Assembly: GCF_000243675.2 (NCBI RefSeq)
Contig: NZ_AHMM02000006.1
Coordinates: 393,513 to 457,512 of the forward strand
Length of the DNA: 64,000 nt
Origin: Leptospira inadai serovar Lyme str. 10
Lineage (GTDB): Bacteria; Spirochaetota; Leptospiria; Leptospirales; Leptospiraceae
Direction of reading: 5' to 3'
Of this stretch, positions 10,701 through 19,029 are shown in pieces; within the stretch, counting starts at the first letter, position 1; each line of letters begins with the position of its first letter. Under the pieces are notes generated by a model. That model worked only from the letters and a program-made list of their open reading frames with translations. It made no database searches and was not told the DNA's origin. Made by a program: the position numbers and the translations under genes.

Positions 10701-13700
10701 TATTCCCAGTTGGATCCGCGCCTGGCTATCGAAAGTTATCATGAAAAATTAGCCTTAATCTATACCCTTACGGGATTGTCTCATATGGAGTCGGGTGAAT
10801 ACAGCTCGGCGATTCCTTTTTACAAAGACGCACTTAAATTGAACGACTCTTCTCGTTTAGTGGATCCCGTTAACTTACATAATGCTCTTGCGCTCTGTTT
10901 TCAAAAAATAGGATCGTTAAGCGAATCGGAGGAAAATTTAAAGAAAGCGGAACAGCTCGTGAAAGAGAAGGGAGTTAATTGGATTCCGCGTAAAGTTAAG
11001 ATCACTTTTTGGGATTATTTTTGGGATCTAATCTTCGATACCGTCCTACCCGACTCGACTCGAATTTCGGGATCCGGTCGATTTCCCGAAGCGATTCCCG
11101 CATCCTATCAGCCCTTATTATCTTCCGGCATACGAATTAATAACCTATTACTGGAACAAAATTACGAACTTGCCGGAGAAGAAACCGATAAACGCCTCGC
11201 ATATGTGAACGGAAAAGGTTTGAACGGAAGCTTTCCGGGAAAACTGATTAAATCTCAATCCTGGAACGATTTAGGATTCGTTAGATATAAAAGGAATGAA
11301 TTCGAGAAGGCCAAGGCTGCATTTCGCTCCGGAAAGAATTATGAAGCTTCGACGAGCGAGATCTCGTTTAGGTCGCAAAGTACGTTCCGGCGTTATTTAT
11401 ATTCGCTCTTTGCCGAAATCGAGGCCGAGGATAAAAGTTTAGGGTTTCATCCGGAGGTCGAGCTGGAGGAAGCCTATCGATTCCTTTATGCGATGAAAAT
11501 GAATTATATCGATTCGTGCCTGTCCATATCGGACGATCAGGATAGAGTTTCTCTTAGAAAGCGATGCGAGGAGACCTTCTATAAAGAAAACTACGATTAT
11601 GATATTCTAATATCCAACCTTTTCTACTATTTAGGCGAGGAAGAGATCAAACGAAAGGATTGGATTTCCGGGTTTGAAAAACTCGGTTTGGCGGTTTCAC
11701 TGCTCGAAAATCCTTCCGGATTACCGAAGGAAATCGTCGGATTAGCCCAGGATCCTTTTTCTAAGAAGGAAAGAGTCATTCATTCGCTGAGTCGAGCTAG
11801 CATCTATTTTCGTCTCGGCGATTCGGAGCGCGCTTATCTCTGCTTGAATTTTGCGGAAGAGATGGCTAACGAATTTTTTTATGCTAACGAACTCATCCAA
11901 GCTTGGGTTTTACAAGCCAGGCTGGATATGATATCCGGAAAATCTTTTCGTGCAAAAGAACGTTTACTCAAAGCCGAGAACCTTGTTCAAAAGCAAGCTC
12001 ATCTTATCCGCGAAGTGAAAGGGTTTTTGCTACGCGACTTATATGAGACCAGGATTCGTAACGAGATGGAATCGGGTAATCAAGCGGCGGCTTTTAAAAC
12101 CTGGGACAGATATCGATCCGTTTTATTATTTAGAAATTTTGAAAAAGGAACTTGGGAATTCGAAGGAAATCCGAAGGAATATCTTCAATTCGAAGCATCG
12201 TGGAAGTACTTTCGAACCGCATATTTAAAGTACCAGGCAGCATTGGAAAGACGGGTCGAAATAAAAGAAGCGGAGTCGGAATTGAACACCGTATCAGCTT
12301 CGGCGATGCAATCATTGGAACAGTTGAGAAAGGTTTTTCCGAGCCGTGTCGCCTTTCTTAGCCCGTTCCGAGAGTCGACAGACCAACGTTTAGGTCCGCA
12401 AGAAAGCGAATTTAGAATCATCAAAGTAATGGGAAAGAATTTCGTAAAGATTCGGAAAGCGGAGTCGGTGAGATTCGTGACCGTTTTAGGCGATGAAGAA
12501 GAAGTGTTCGCCGCATTATCCCGCGAAGCCGAGTGGACGATGCCTAAGAAAATATTCGATCCGGGGAATACGAATTATGCGGATCTCTTCGTTCGCCGAG
12601 TCGAGGGATTGATTCTAAAAGCCGACTTAGATTTACCTCCGGAACGCGATGGAACATCGCCGAGGACGATCACTTCCTATCTGGACCTTTCTTCTAAATT
12701 AAAAGTTCGTAATATAAAGGCCGGTTATTTGGGGCATTTATTGGATGATTCCGATATAATCGTATCTTCTTTGCCGGAAGTCGAAAGCGATTTTCTCTTC
12801 GGCGAAAGGGTTCGGGATCGACTGGACCTAAAGGAAATTTTTTCCAAGAGCCATAAGGTTTCTTTCATTATTTTCGTAACTCCAAAGCAAGTATCTTGGA
12901 AGAAAATCTCAAAAGTCGCTTCTGCAAGCATCGGTTCGGGAGTCGACAAAGTATTTTTCTGCGACGACTCGAAAGGTTGTATAGCGAATGTACTTGCGGA
13001 GATCGATGGACAAAAAATCGCCGCAGGGGTTTATAGGTTCGGTCGGATTTCATCAAGAAGAAAAGCGAATAAGTTTCGGGGTGAATCTCTTTTTGCGGAA
13101 TCCAGATCGTTTGAAATAGCCGGGAATTATCAGGCCGCCTATGATAAAATTTACGAGGCCAAAGACTTTGCGCAAACGGGATCCGATCGTTCCCGGAGAA
13201 TCGAAGAAAATTTACTTAGACTTTTAAGGCGAAATCATCCGAAGCTCTCTCTACAGGAAATACTTTCGTTGTCGTACGAGACGCGTGACGATTCTCAATT
13301 AGAAAAATTGAATTTTTCGCTTTGCCTTGCCGCTCTGTTGGATCATGACGAGCCGGATTGTTCCGGTATGAAACTCCCGGCCGATAAGAATAATTTAATT
13401 TCCGCCGTTTCCGCTTTAAAGCAGGGTTCGGATCCGAAAACTAATTTTGACGAATTGATCGATATCGGGATTTACGAACCATTTTTACTCCGAATTCGAA
13501 TTGCGGAACTCGCTTTGGAAAGTTATTTTCCGACCATCGTAAAAGAACAATTGATGAAGGCGGCCAAGATCGCCGGAGGGCCGGAGGCTCTAGCGCTTGT
13601 TTCGAAACTGTCCGACGATCTGTCTCAGCAAACCGCATTATTGGAAGAAATTTCCGAACCGAAGCGAGTAACGGGAATTGATTCTAGTTCGGAGAATCGG

Positions 13701-15335
13701 CAAGGAGAGAATTTGAGATACAAGAGGCGACTGCTCGATCTTGCCGACAGAAAATCTTTCGGCGGGAGAATTTCACCGATCGCCCTCTATTCCGAAGTGT
13801 TCGGTGCATCTCGTGAATTATTCTCCTCGCTTACCTCTTCCGAGAGAGCGGTTATCGCCGATTTATTAAGATACTCGATAGGAGATGAGATTGCCGGAGA
13901 AATGTCCGATTTTCTTTTATCCTATATAGAATTCGAGAGAGGGAAGCGAAATCTACCTCGGATCGTGAGATTCATGATCGAAGTTTCTCGCGCCTATTAT
14001 TCCAAAGGAGATTATGAAAATGCGCGAAACTGGATAGGTAAGGCGGAGAACGAACCGGGGCATTTTCAGGATTCGGAAATCGAATATCTGAAATATAAAA
14101 TAAACGTGATGAACGGTAAGTCTCAACCAATCGTTTCCGATTCTCCCTTTTACCAATTTACAAAATTTTATCAGGAATCTCTTTCTTCAGCTCCGAAGAA
14201 TTTTCTTGATATAGCGAACCGATGGGTCGGTTCCCGTAAGCGAACTTCTTTAACGCCGAGAGAGAGAAGGGAACTGAACGATTTTCTGACATTTCTGCAA
14301 ACTCTCGCTTTTAAAAAGAATGATTCGGAAGTTTTCTTCGATCTTTGCGTGGCTAAAGACAAGGTTTCCGTGGCTAGAAAAACGATTCTCGGTAAGGAAC
14401 CGCTTTTCTCCGATATCCCGAAGTTCCAACCCGTCTCGCTTAAATTGGAGGAAAAACTTCCGATCGGTCAGGAATTTCTTGCAGTGGCGGATCTAGGGCT
14501 TACGACTTTCTACATCAAATTTACGAGAGGAAAATCCAACGGAGATATCGCGTACAAGGACAATCGAAAATTAAAAGCGACTATTAAACGATATCATGAG
14601 GAAGCGGAAAAAGGCGGTTCCGAAATTTTATTAAGAGAATCCTTGGAAACCGAATATCGTCAGAATATTAGAATTTCAAAGAATAAAACGACTTATCTCT
14701 ATCTTTCGAATTACCATTTTCTCGTCCCTTTAGTTCCTCGCTCGGAGGAAGAAATTTATTACGTGACGGACCCGGTCGCTTTTTTGGAAAATCCTATCCA
14801 CCAAGAAAAGGACGAATTCTTGCCGGGCTTCGCTATCGTCGCAAGAGAACCTAACTCAGCCCCCGATTGGTATAAGAGATTATTAAAGTTAGACGCGTTG
14901 GAGCTAGGAACTAAAATCGTTCGCTCGGGAGTCTCTTCTTTTTTTATAATACAGGAACCGCTCGAACTCGATTTCAATCGCGGAATTTTATTCGGTAGAA
15001 AATCGTTGCCCGAAATCTCGGATACTAAACAAAAAGGTCCTTGGATGCTTTCGTCCTCGTTTCTGAAAGAATTTGATTTCGGTTCCGAGAACTTTCGCGA
15101 CTCTCTTTATTTTTTGCAGAAATCTATCCGAGGTTCCGGAATAGTGAATTTAGGTTTTCAGACGGATACGCATAATTCGCGGTTCTTGAAAGAGTTAACG
15201 AGACGGGAGGATTCCAGGATCTCTCTGAGAAATCGATTTTTGAAAGCGATTGAAATCATGCGAGACGTATATCCGTTCGATAAATATTGGAACGGATACC
15301 GCCTGTTTACGACGTCGATCATAGCAGAAGACTAG
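7704..15335 (+). CDS. Giant lipoprotein: beta-propeller, TPR and degenerate CHAT-like regions
   Basis: 2543 residues. A signal peptide ends in the lipobox FLFGDC with Cys19, so the product should be a periplasm- or surface-facing lipoprotein. Residues about 55-345 hold TolB/PD40-type blades (SPDGSKLVFVSEQ, SEDGKRIVYVSYS, SPDSKFIYYTSIR), with an EF-hand-like loop DSDNNGKIDERD near 283-295. Residues about 390-1500 are helical repeats including TPR-like units. Two later regions (about 1600-1790 and 2280-2530) look like CHAT peptidase folds, but the expected His and Cys motifs are absent, so they may be pseudo-enzymes. It is the last gene of the AsmA/DUF1318 operon, 6 bases after the previous stop. 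Its last residues, AED, and its stop lie inside a dispersed repeat. No family name is assigned. Confidence 0.85.
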   Translation: MSYSKFLISLFAIFLFGDCTLLSVVEKIKPIEFDYGPISRNYFRPDNEKPFPLTVQRGNNLYHSMTRDGRYLFYTTGQKGNFDIWFRDLKSSIVVPVTQHPSSEYKPAISPDGSKLVFVSEQYDSAGDIVLLTMNPAEWAAKILDGKRFLSEDFIFLTNSEYTNSLKSDRFVDTDPIWAPDNRHIVFSSDRLSPGTPNLILWDTKGITQAKLLTKTGAASPFWSEDGKRIVYVSYSESSRGELYSLEVATGTIKRITRDDYLDFSPSFSPDSKFIYYTSIRKDSDNNGKIDERDNSIIVRLDLSNGREALLTSGNFSLFDTRYSRFNGGSILFTASFYETMNIYFLPENGSIPKAKSIGAQFDLALQYKQKQGFEDFILAIDSLDSYFADDPLFPIFKSKGLLEKYKESKRKGKLQVLEEVRKEMTSGKLHPDAGLSFAFLLEADGATPKTLKDYSAAWEKVPEINRNALAALEEEIGDAYVNRNDRASALIVFESLRDRFPDYYHDRDVLRKIGALRLGVSESSGWVLPNSLLLVANDPRSGTEDLRYMYELLESETVSDRSDAEKISIADTADNANSLRTKSPVLHRFFSYVKALGLKGQGDFKRSNSILDGFLEQLRPEDPLFLKSHILKSENFRGMGDTRNSLTELRIFLENYDATSGVAIDEKEMERSFLYFENLARNYENRSDFLQASFHYFFNAENMFLAKSKNLFLDTLYKDYAIYYQRLMVDTSFKLAKSISDKNAQGLLGTLNPVEFDPLDKKEGLSYVTQYYEKEKILPRARTFLDLATLYGYAYYLINRSVIRETYFYAAGTMDAAKKEAVLRDFKQAEYELRWIIFSDPTYHDAYQLLGWLYQYVDIMKSRRPPDGELSDEDQYAAIYRKYFPEKNFEENVELYSQILELLGENFPNKKALSDLRLNLGNNYFLLKNYPKADEQYSLVESYSKFILSKAQFEDYRQKAVFLFNSARSSIYMSRYADAIRKLNAASDLYSKNEFSKLYSQLDPRLAIESYHEKLALIYTLTGLSHMESGEYSSAIPFYKDALKLNDSSRLVDPVNLHNALALCFQKIGSLSESEENLKKAEQLVKEKGVNWIPRKVKITFWDYFWDLIFDTVLPDSTRISGSGRFPEAIPASYQPLLSSGIRINNLLLEQNYELAGEETDKRLAYVNGKGLNGSFPGKLIKSQSWNDLGFVRYKRNEFEKAKAAFRSGKNYEASTSEISFRSQSTFRRYLYSLFAEIEAEDKSLGFHPEVELEEAYRFLYAMKMNYIDSCLSISDDQDRVSLRKRCEETFYKENYDYDILISNLFYYLGEEEIKRKDWISGFEKLGLAVSLLENPSGLPKEIVGLAQDPFSKKERVIHSLSRASIYFRLGDSERAYLCLNFAEEMANEFFYANELIQAWVLQARLDMISGKSFRAKERLLKAENLVQKQAHLIREVKGFLLRDLYETRIRNEMESGNQAAAFKTWDRYRSVLLFRNFEKGTWEFEGNPKEYLQFEASWKYFRTAYLKYQAALERRVEIKEAESELNTVSASAMQSLEQLRKVFPSRVAFLSPFRESTDQRLGPQESEFRIIKVMGKNFVKIRKAESVRFVTVLGDEEEVFAALSREAEWTMPKKIFDPGNTNYADLFVRRVEGLILKADLDLPPERDGTSPRTITSYLDLSSKLKVRNIKAGYLGHLLDDSDIIVSSLPEVESDFLFGERVRDRLDLKEIFSKSHKVSFIIFVTPKQVSWKKISKVASASIGSGVDKVFFCDDSKGCIANVLAEIDGQKIAAGVYRFGRISSRRKANKFRGESLFAESRSFEIAGNYQAAYDKIYEAKDFAQTGSDRSRRIEENLLRLLRRNHPKLSLQEILSLSYETRDDSQLEKLNFSLCLAALLDHDEPDCSGMKLPADKNNLISAVSALKQGSDPKTNFDELIDIGIYEPFLLRIRIAELALESYFPTIVKEQLMKAAKIAGGPEALALVSKLSDDLSQQTALLEEISEPKRVTGIDSSSENRQGENLRYKRRLLDLADRKSFGGRISPIALYSEVFGASRELFSSLTSSERAVIADLLRYSIGDEIAGEMSDFLLSYIEFERGKRNLPRIVRFMIEVSRAYYSKGDYENARNWIGKAENEPGHFQDSEIEYLKYKINVMNGKSQPIVSDSPFYQFTKFYQESLSSAPKNFLDIANRWVGSRKRTSLTPRERRELNDFLTFLQTLAFKKNDSEVFFDLCVAKDKVSVARKTILGKEPLFSDIPKFQPVSLKLEEKLPIGQEFLAVADLGLTTFYIKFTRGKSNGDIAYKDNRKLKATIKRYHEEAEKGGSEILLRESLETEYRQNIRISKNKTTYLYLSNYHFLVPLVPRSEEEIYYVTDPVAFLENPIHQEKDEFLPGFAIVAREPNSAPDWYKRLLKLDALELGTKIVRSGVSSFFIIQEPLELDFNRGILFGRKSLPEISDTKQKGPWMLSSSFLKEFDFGSENFRDSLYFLQKSIRGSGIVNLGFQTDTHNSRFLKELTRREDSRISLRNRFLKAIEIMRDVYPFDKYWNGYRLFTTSIIAED

Positions 15336-15522
15336 GACAGAGGACAGATAATTATTTCTATTTCCCTGGCAACAATTTTTTTAAAAACGAATTATGTTGG
15401 AGCGCCGACACAGAGAACGGAGGGCCGAAGAAAGATCCACTGTTGCATAAGAATCTTTCTCTAGAGCATGGAAACCCGGCTGGCCAATGTTCTGTCTTCC
15501 GTCCTCAGTCTTCTGTCCTCTG
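15326..15522. repeat. Dispersed repeat copy A with terminal inverted repeats
   Basis: The left end (15326-15348, CAGAAGACTAGGACAGAGG...) is an imperfect inverted copy of the right end (15490-15522, ...CAGTCTTCTGTCCTCTG). The interior stretch at about 15350-15403 is nearly identical to 41138-41195 in copy B. The element lies between two convergent genes and carries both stop codons: the giant lipoprotein ends ...AED-stop in the left arm, and the metallopeptidase ends ...QRTED-stop in the right arm. No ORF is carried. Confidence 0.75.
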
Positions 15523-16596
15523 TAAAAGGATCTTTCTCTCCGCCGAAGAGAGTGAAATGAGTTTGCGCATTTCTTCCTGAAATTTCCCGAAATCTCGGCC
15601 TACTTCCTCGAGCTTTCTTTCAAAAAAAGCGGAACCGGAATGATACCTAAGCATTCCGACGAAATCCTCGTTGTTCCAATCCCGTTCGGAGAGTTTTTTT
15701 CCGTCTATGGTCCTCCAATTCCTCCGGCCGAGTTCCTTCTTAAAGGAGGAAAGAATTTGATTTTTCTCTTTACGTACTTGTTCGTCGGAGCCGCCCTTTG
15801 AATAAATATTTTTCAGAGATTCTGCCGTTTCTCGTAAGAGCGTTTTATAGTGTTCCCGTTCCCGTTCGGAGGATTCGCGGGCTTCAACAAGTTGTTGACC
15901 GCCGATCGAAAATAAATAAGCTTTCGTTCCGGCCTCTTCCACAAAGCTCGCATAACTTTCGTTAAAGACGCTATCTCCCGGAAAGTACACGGTCGCGTGA
16001 GCCATTTCATGTAAAACTAATGCGGAGAGATCCGCTCGATCATCATACAACTGCGGTGAAAATAACGGGTCTTCGAACCAACCTAGGGTGGAATAACCGG
16101 CGGTGATTCTCACTCGAGTCTCCCAGCCTTCTTCCTTCAGTCGCGTTTCTTCTTCCTTCGCTTTTTCCAGAGAAAAATAACCTTTATAAGGAACGGAACC
16201 GACGATCGGAAACCACCATGTGTAGGATTCGAATCTCAAAGGATGACAGGCGCTTACATGCCAGCCGACTGCATTACGATCCAATGAAACGAAACTTTTG
16301 AAACCGCCTTTCGAGGACAGGGCCAGGGACCGTATTCCAAAATCCCTGATTCGTTCCACTTCCTTTAATTTCTCCTTCGTTTTTTCGGAGACGGAAGGAT
16401 CCGAAAGAACCTCCTCGAACGGTCGCTTCTGCATGACGAATTTTGCCTGCTCCTTACCGATATGAAGGAGATAGGGAATGCAGCCTTGAGAAGAAATCCA
16501 GAATAAGAAAAGGATTGGAACCGGTAGACGCTCCCCGGAGAATCCGAGTCGACGATTTGCCAACCTGGCTATAGGATGGGCCAAGGTAGTTTTCAT
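15505..16596 (-). CDS. Putative zinc aminopeptidase lipoprotein (PF10023-like)
   Basis: 363 residues. After a hydrophobic stretch the sequence reads ILFLFWISSQGC, a likely lipobox at about residue 38. The catalytic core is LVLHEMAHATVYFPGD, an HExxH-type zinc site (HEMAH), followed by FNESYASFVEE with the likely third ligand. The N-terminal blocks (GKEQAKFVMQKRPFEEVL, VSACHPLRFESYTWWFP, AGYSTLGWFEDPLF) agree with the bacterial putative aminopeptidase family PF10023. The ATG at 16596 overlaps the ATG of the divergent htrA gene, so a downstream TTG (ANRRLGFSGERL) may be the true start. The last residues, QRTED, come from dispersed repeat copy A. Confidence 0.8.
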   Translation of the reverse strand: MKTTLAHPIARLANRRLGFSGERLPVPILFLFWISSQGCIPYLLHIGKEQAKFVMQKRPFEEVLSDPSVSEKTKEKLKEVERIRDFGIRSLALSSKGGFKSFVSLDRNAVGWHVSACHPLRFESYTWWFPIVGSVPYKGYFSLEKAKEEETRLKEEGWETRVRITAGYSTLGWFEDPLFSPQLYDDRADLSALVLHEMAHATVYFPGDSVFNESYASFVEEAGTKAYLFSIGGQQLVEARESSEREREHYKTLLRETAESLKNIYSKGGSDEQVRKEKNQILSSFKKELGRRNWRTIDGKKLSERDWNNEDFVGMLRYHSGSAFFERKLEEVGRDFGKFQEEMRKLISLSSAERKILLQRTED

Positions 16597-17695
16597 GCGA
16601 TTCTCTCTTCCTCCAGTTGTGGTTGTGAACGCCGGGCTGGCGGTTCTTTTGATTCTTATCCTAATTCTTCCCGGAGAAGGAGGCTTGTCTTCCTTTTTCC
16701 GCGGAGATAAACCTCTCGACTATGGAGAGCAGAAGGCCGGGATCGAACTCCAAAACGCATTCCGTAACGTTTACAGACTGGCAAAAGATTCCGTCGTATC
16801 GATTCGTACGAAAAAATCGGATCTTATCGTAAGTCCGTATCATTATTTCGATTATAGAAACGAGAGGCTTGCCTCTTTCGGAAGCGGTTTTTTAATTCAT
16901 GAAAAAGGATATATCGCTACGAATTTTCACGTGATCGAAGGAGCGGAAAGCATAGAAGTCATTACTTCGGACGGGAGCGTCTTTCCGGCAAAGTTCGTCG
17001 GGAGCCACGAGCGAGCCGATATTTCCCTTTTAAAAATTCGCGAAGGTTCCGGGTTAAAGCCTGTGCGCTTCGGAAATTCGGATGATATCGAAGTCGGTGA
17101 TTGGGCGATTGCGATCGGCTCCCCGTTCGGTCTAGAACGATCTTTTTCCGTCGGTGTCGTTTCCGCAAAATACAGGGAAGATTTGGATGAAACGGGGCAA
17201 ACGCATATCCAGATCGATAGCATGATCAATCCAGGTTCCAGTGGCGGCCCTCTCTTAAATATTTATGGAGAAGTGATCGGTATTAACCGACTCATCCGAA
17301 GTGATACTGGACGGAACACAGGAATCGGTTTCGCGATTCCGATGAATTATGCGAAGAAAATCATTCAATTGATTCAGGAAAATAAGGGGAGAATTATTCG
17401 CCCCGCCACTCTTGGCGTTATGGCGACCGTTCCTCTCGCAGACCACCGAAAGGCATTGGGCATTCCGGACGACTGGACCGGCGTTCTCGTTTACGATATA
17501 GAGGCCGGCTCTTCCGCAGAATCTTCGGGACTCAAACGGTATGACTTCCTACTAGAGGCGAACGGACTGCCCGTAAAAAATATTAATGATCTTCGGGAGC
17601 AGGTCGGAATAGTAGGATTAGGGGGGAGGCTTAAGCTCAGAATTTATAGAGAAAAAAGTCTCCAAGAACTCGTGGTCCGATTAGTGCAAAAATAA
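16595..17695 (+). CDS. HtrA/DegP-family serine protease with PDZ domain
   Basis: 366 residues. One N-terminal membrane anchor (residues about 8-26), then a trypsin-like domain with the full triad: His in ATNFHVIEGA (about 112), Asp in RADISLLKI (about 142) and Ser in NPGSSGGPL (about 216). A single PDZ domain follows (LGVMATVPLADHRK to the end), with AGSSAESSGLKRYDFLLEAN. This is the DegS/DegQ size class. It is an envelope protease for damaged or signalling proteins. Its ATG at 16595 shares bases with the ATG of the divergent metallopeptidase gene, so their promoters must overlap each other's coding sequence or one start is further in. Confidence 0.92.
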   Translation: MRFSLPPVVVVNAGLAVLLILILILPGEGGLSSFFRGDKPLDYGEQKAGIELQNAFRNVYRLAKDSVVSIRTKKSDLIVSPYHYFDYRNERLASFGSGFLIHEKGYIATNFHVIEGAESIEVITSDGSVFPAKFVGSHERADISLLKIREGSGLKPVRFGNSDDIEVGDWAIAIGSPFGLERSFSVGVVSAKYREDLDETGQTHIQIDSMINPGSSGGPLLNIYGEVIGINRLIRSDTGRNTGIGFAIPMNYAKKIIQLIQENKGRIIRPATLGVMATVPLADHRKALGIPDDWTGVLVYDIEAGSSAESSGLKRYDFLLEANGLPVKNINDLREQVGIVGLGGRLKLRIYREKSLQELVVRLVQK

Positions 17696-17717
17696 AAACG
17701 GACCTACCAGGCGGGAT

Positions 17718-19022
17718 ATGAGAAGAAATATCGTTCATAGCGGTGCGGATGCTCTCATTTATGAGATCCGTCAGATCGTTGCAGTCGCTAAAAAGCTGGA
17801 AGCTTTAGGCGTTCCAATCACTTACGAAAATATCGGCGACCCGATTCAAAAAGGAGAGAAGGTCGCGCCTTGGATGAAGAAGATCGTCGCAGATCTTATT
17901 CTGGAGGATCTATCCTGGGCGTACACTGCAACCCAAGGATACGAAAAAACCCGCAAATTTCTGGCCGAAAAGGTAAACGAAAGAGGCGGGGCTCAGATCA
18001 CGTCCGACGATCTTTTATTTTTCAACGGTCTCGGCGACGCCGTCGCAAAAATATTCGGTTTCATGAGACGGGAGGCACGGGTTCTCGGCCCCAGTCCGGC
18101 GTATTCCACCCTTTCCTCGGCGGAAGCGGCGCATTCCGGCTATGAGCACATGACGTACAATCTTCTTCCCGAAAGGGGCTGGATGCCGGATTTGGAAGAT
18201 ATCGAAAATAAAGTACGATACAACGATTCGATCGCGGGAATTCTGCTGATCAATCCGGACAATCCGACGGGCGCAGTATATGGAAAAGACGTAATGCGTC
18301 AGATCGTTTCCATCGCGGAAAAATACGACGTTATGATCGTTTGCGACGAAACGTATGCCCATGTAAATTATTCGGAAACGGGCACGATTCATCTCTCCGA
18401 AGTGATCGGAGATAAGGTATGCGGTCTGGCATTACGTTCCATTTCCAAAGAGTTTCCTTGGCCTGGCGGACGCTGCGGTTGGATTGAAATTTTCAATAAG
18501 GATAAGGATCCGGTCTTTGCACGCTATGTGAAATCTCTCCTAGATGCGAAGATGCTGGAAGTCTGCTCGACGACTCTGCCGCAAATGGCGATTCCTCAAG
18601 TTTATTCGCATCCCGAATTTATCCCGCATCTAAAGTCGAGAAACGAAAAATTCAAAAAAAGGGCGAAACTCGCGACCCAATATTTTGACGGTCTTAAAGG
18701 AGTCCGGGTCGTGGAACCGAAAGGTGCATTTTATCTTACCGTCGCCTTTGACGAGGGTGTTCTGAACGAGAAGATGTCTCTGCCGATTGAAAACCTTCAA
18801 GCTGCGGAATTCATTCAACCTCTATTGGAGAAATGCGCGAACGATCGTAGGTTCGTATACTTTCTACTGGCTTCGGCGGGAATCTGCGTGGTTCCTTTAT
18901 CTTCCTTTTGTACCAACCGCCATGGATTTAGAGTCACTCTCTTGGAAGAAAACGAAGATAAGTTTCGTTGGATTTATTCCACACTTCGAAGCAGCATAGA
19001 GGAATACATTCGTTCGGCGTAA
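17718..19022 (+). CDS. PLP-dependent class I/II aminotransferase
   Basis: 434 residues, usual length for the fold-type I aminotransferases. Visible blocks are YTATQGYEKTRKFLAEKVN (substrate-side loop), GILLINPDNPTGAVYGKD (the NPxNPTG motif), IVCDETYAHVNY, and SISKEFPWPGGRCGWIE, which holds the PLP lysine in SISKEF. The C-terminal RVTLLEE motif with the carboxylate-binding arginine is also present. The exact amino acid substrate cannot be read from the sequence; aspartate, alanine or aromatic specificities are all possible. It sits 22 bases after htrA, and 7 bases before murI, so these three may share a transcript. Confidence 0.88.
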   Translation: MRRNIVHSGADALIYEIRQIVAVAKKLEALGVPITYENIGDPIQKGEKVAPWMKKIVADLILEDLSWAYTATQGYEKTRKFLAEKVNERGGAQITSDDLLFFNGLGDAVAKIFGFMRREARVLGPSPAYSTLSSAEAAHSGYEHMTYNLLPERGWMPDLEDIENKVRYNDSIAGILLINPDNPTGAVYGKDVMRQIVSIAEKYDVMIVCDETYAHVNYSETGTIHLSEVIGDKVCGLALRSISKEFPWPGGRCGWIEIFNKDKDPVFARYVKSLLDAKMLEVCSTTLPQMAIPQVYSHPEFIPHLKSRNEKFKKRAKLATQYFDGLKGVRVVEPKGAFYLTVAFDEGVLNEKMSLPIENLQAAEFIQPLLEKCANDRRFVYFLLASAGICVVPLSSFCTNRHGFRVTLLEENEDKFRWIYSTLRSSIEEYIRSA

Positions 19023-19029
19023 GGCTGTA

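Noticed and set aside
15287..15580. 97-residue plus-strand frame across repeat copy A
   Set aside because: It lies in the repeat and antisense to the end of the metallopeptidase gene, with no start signal.
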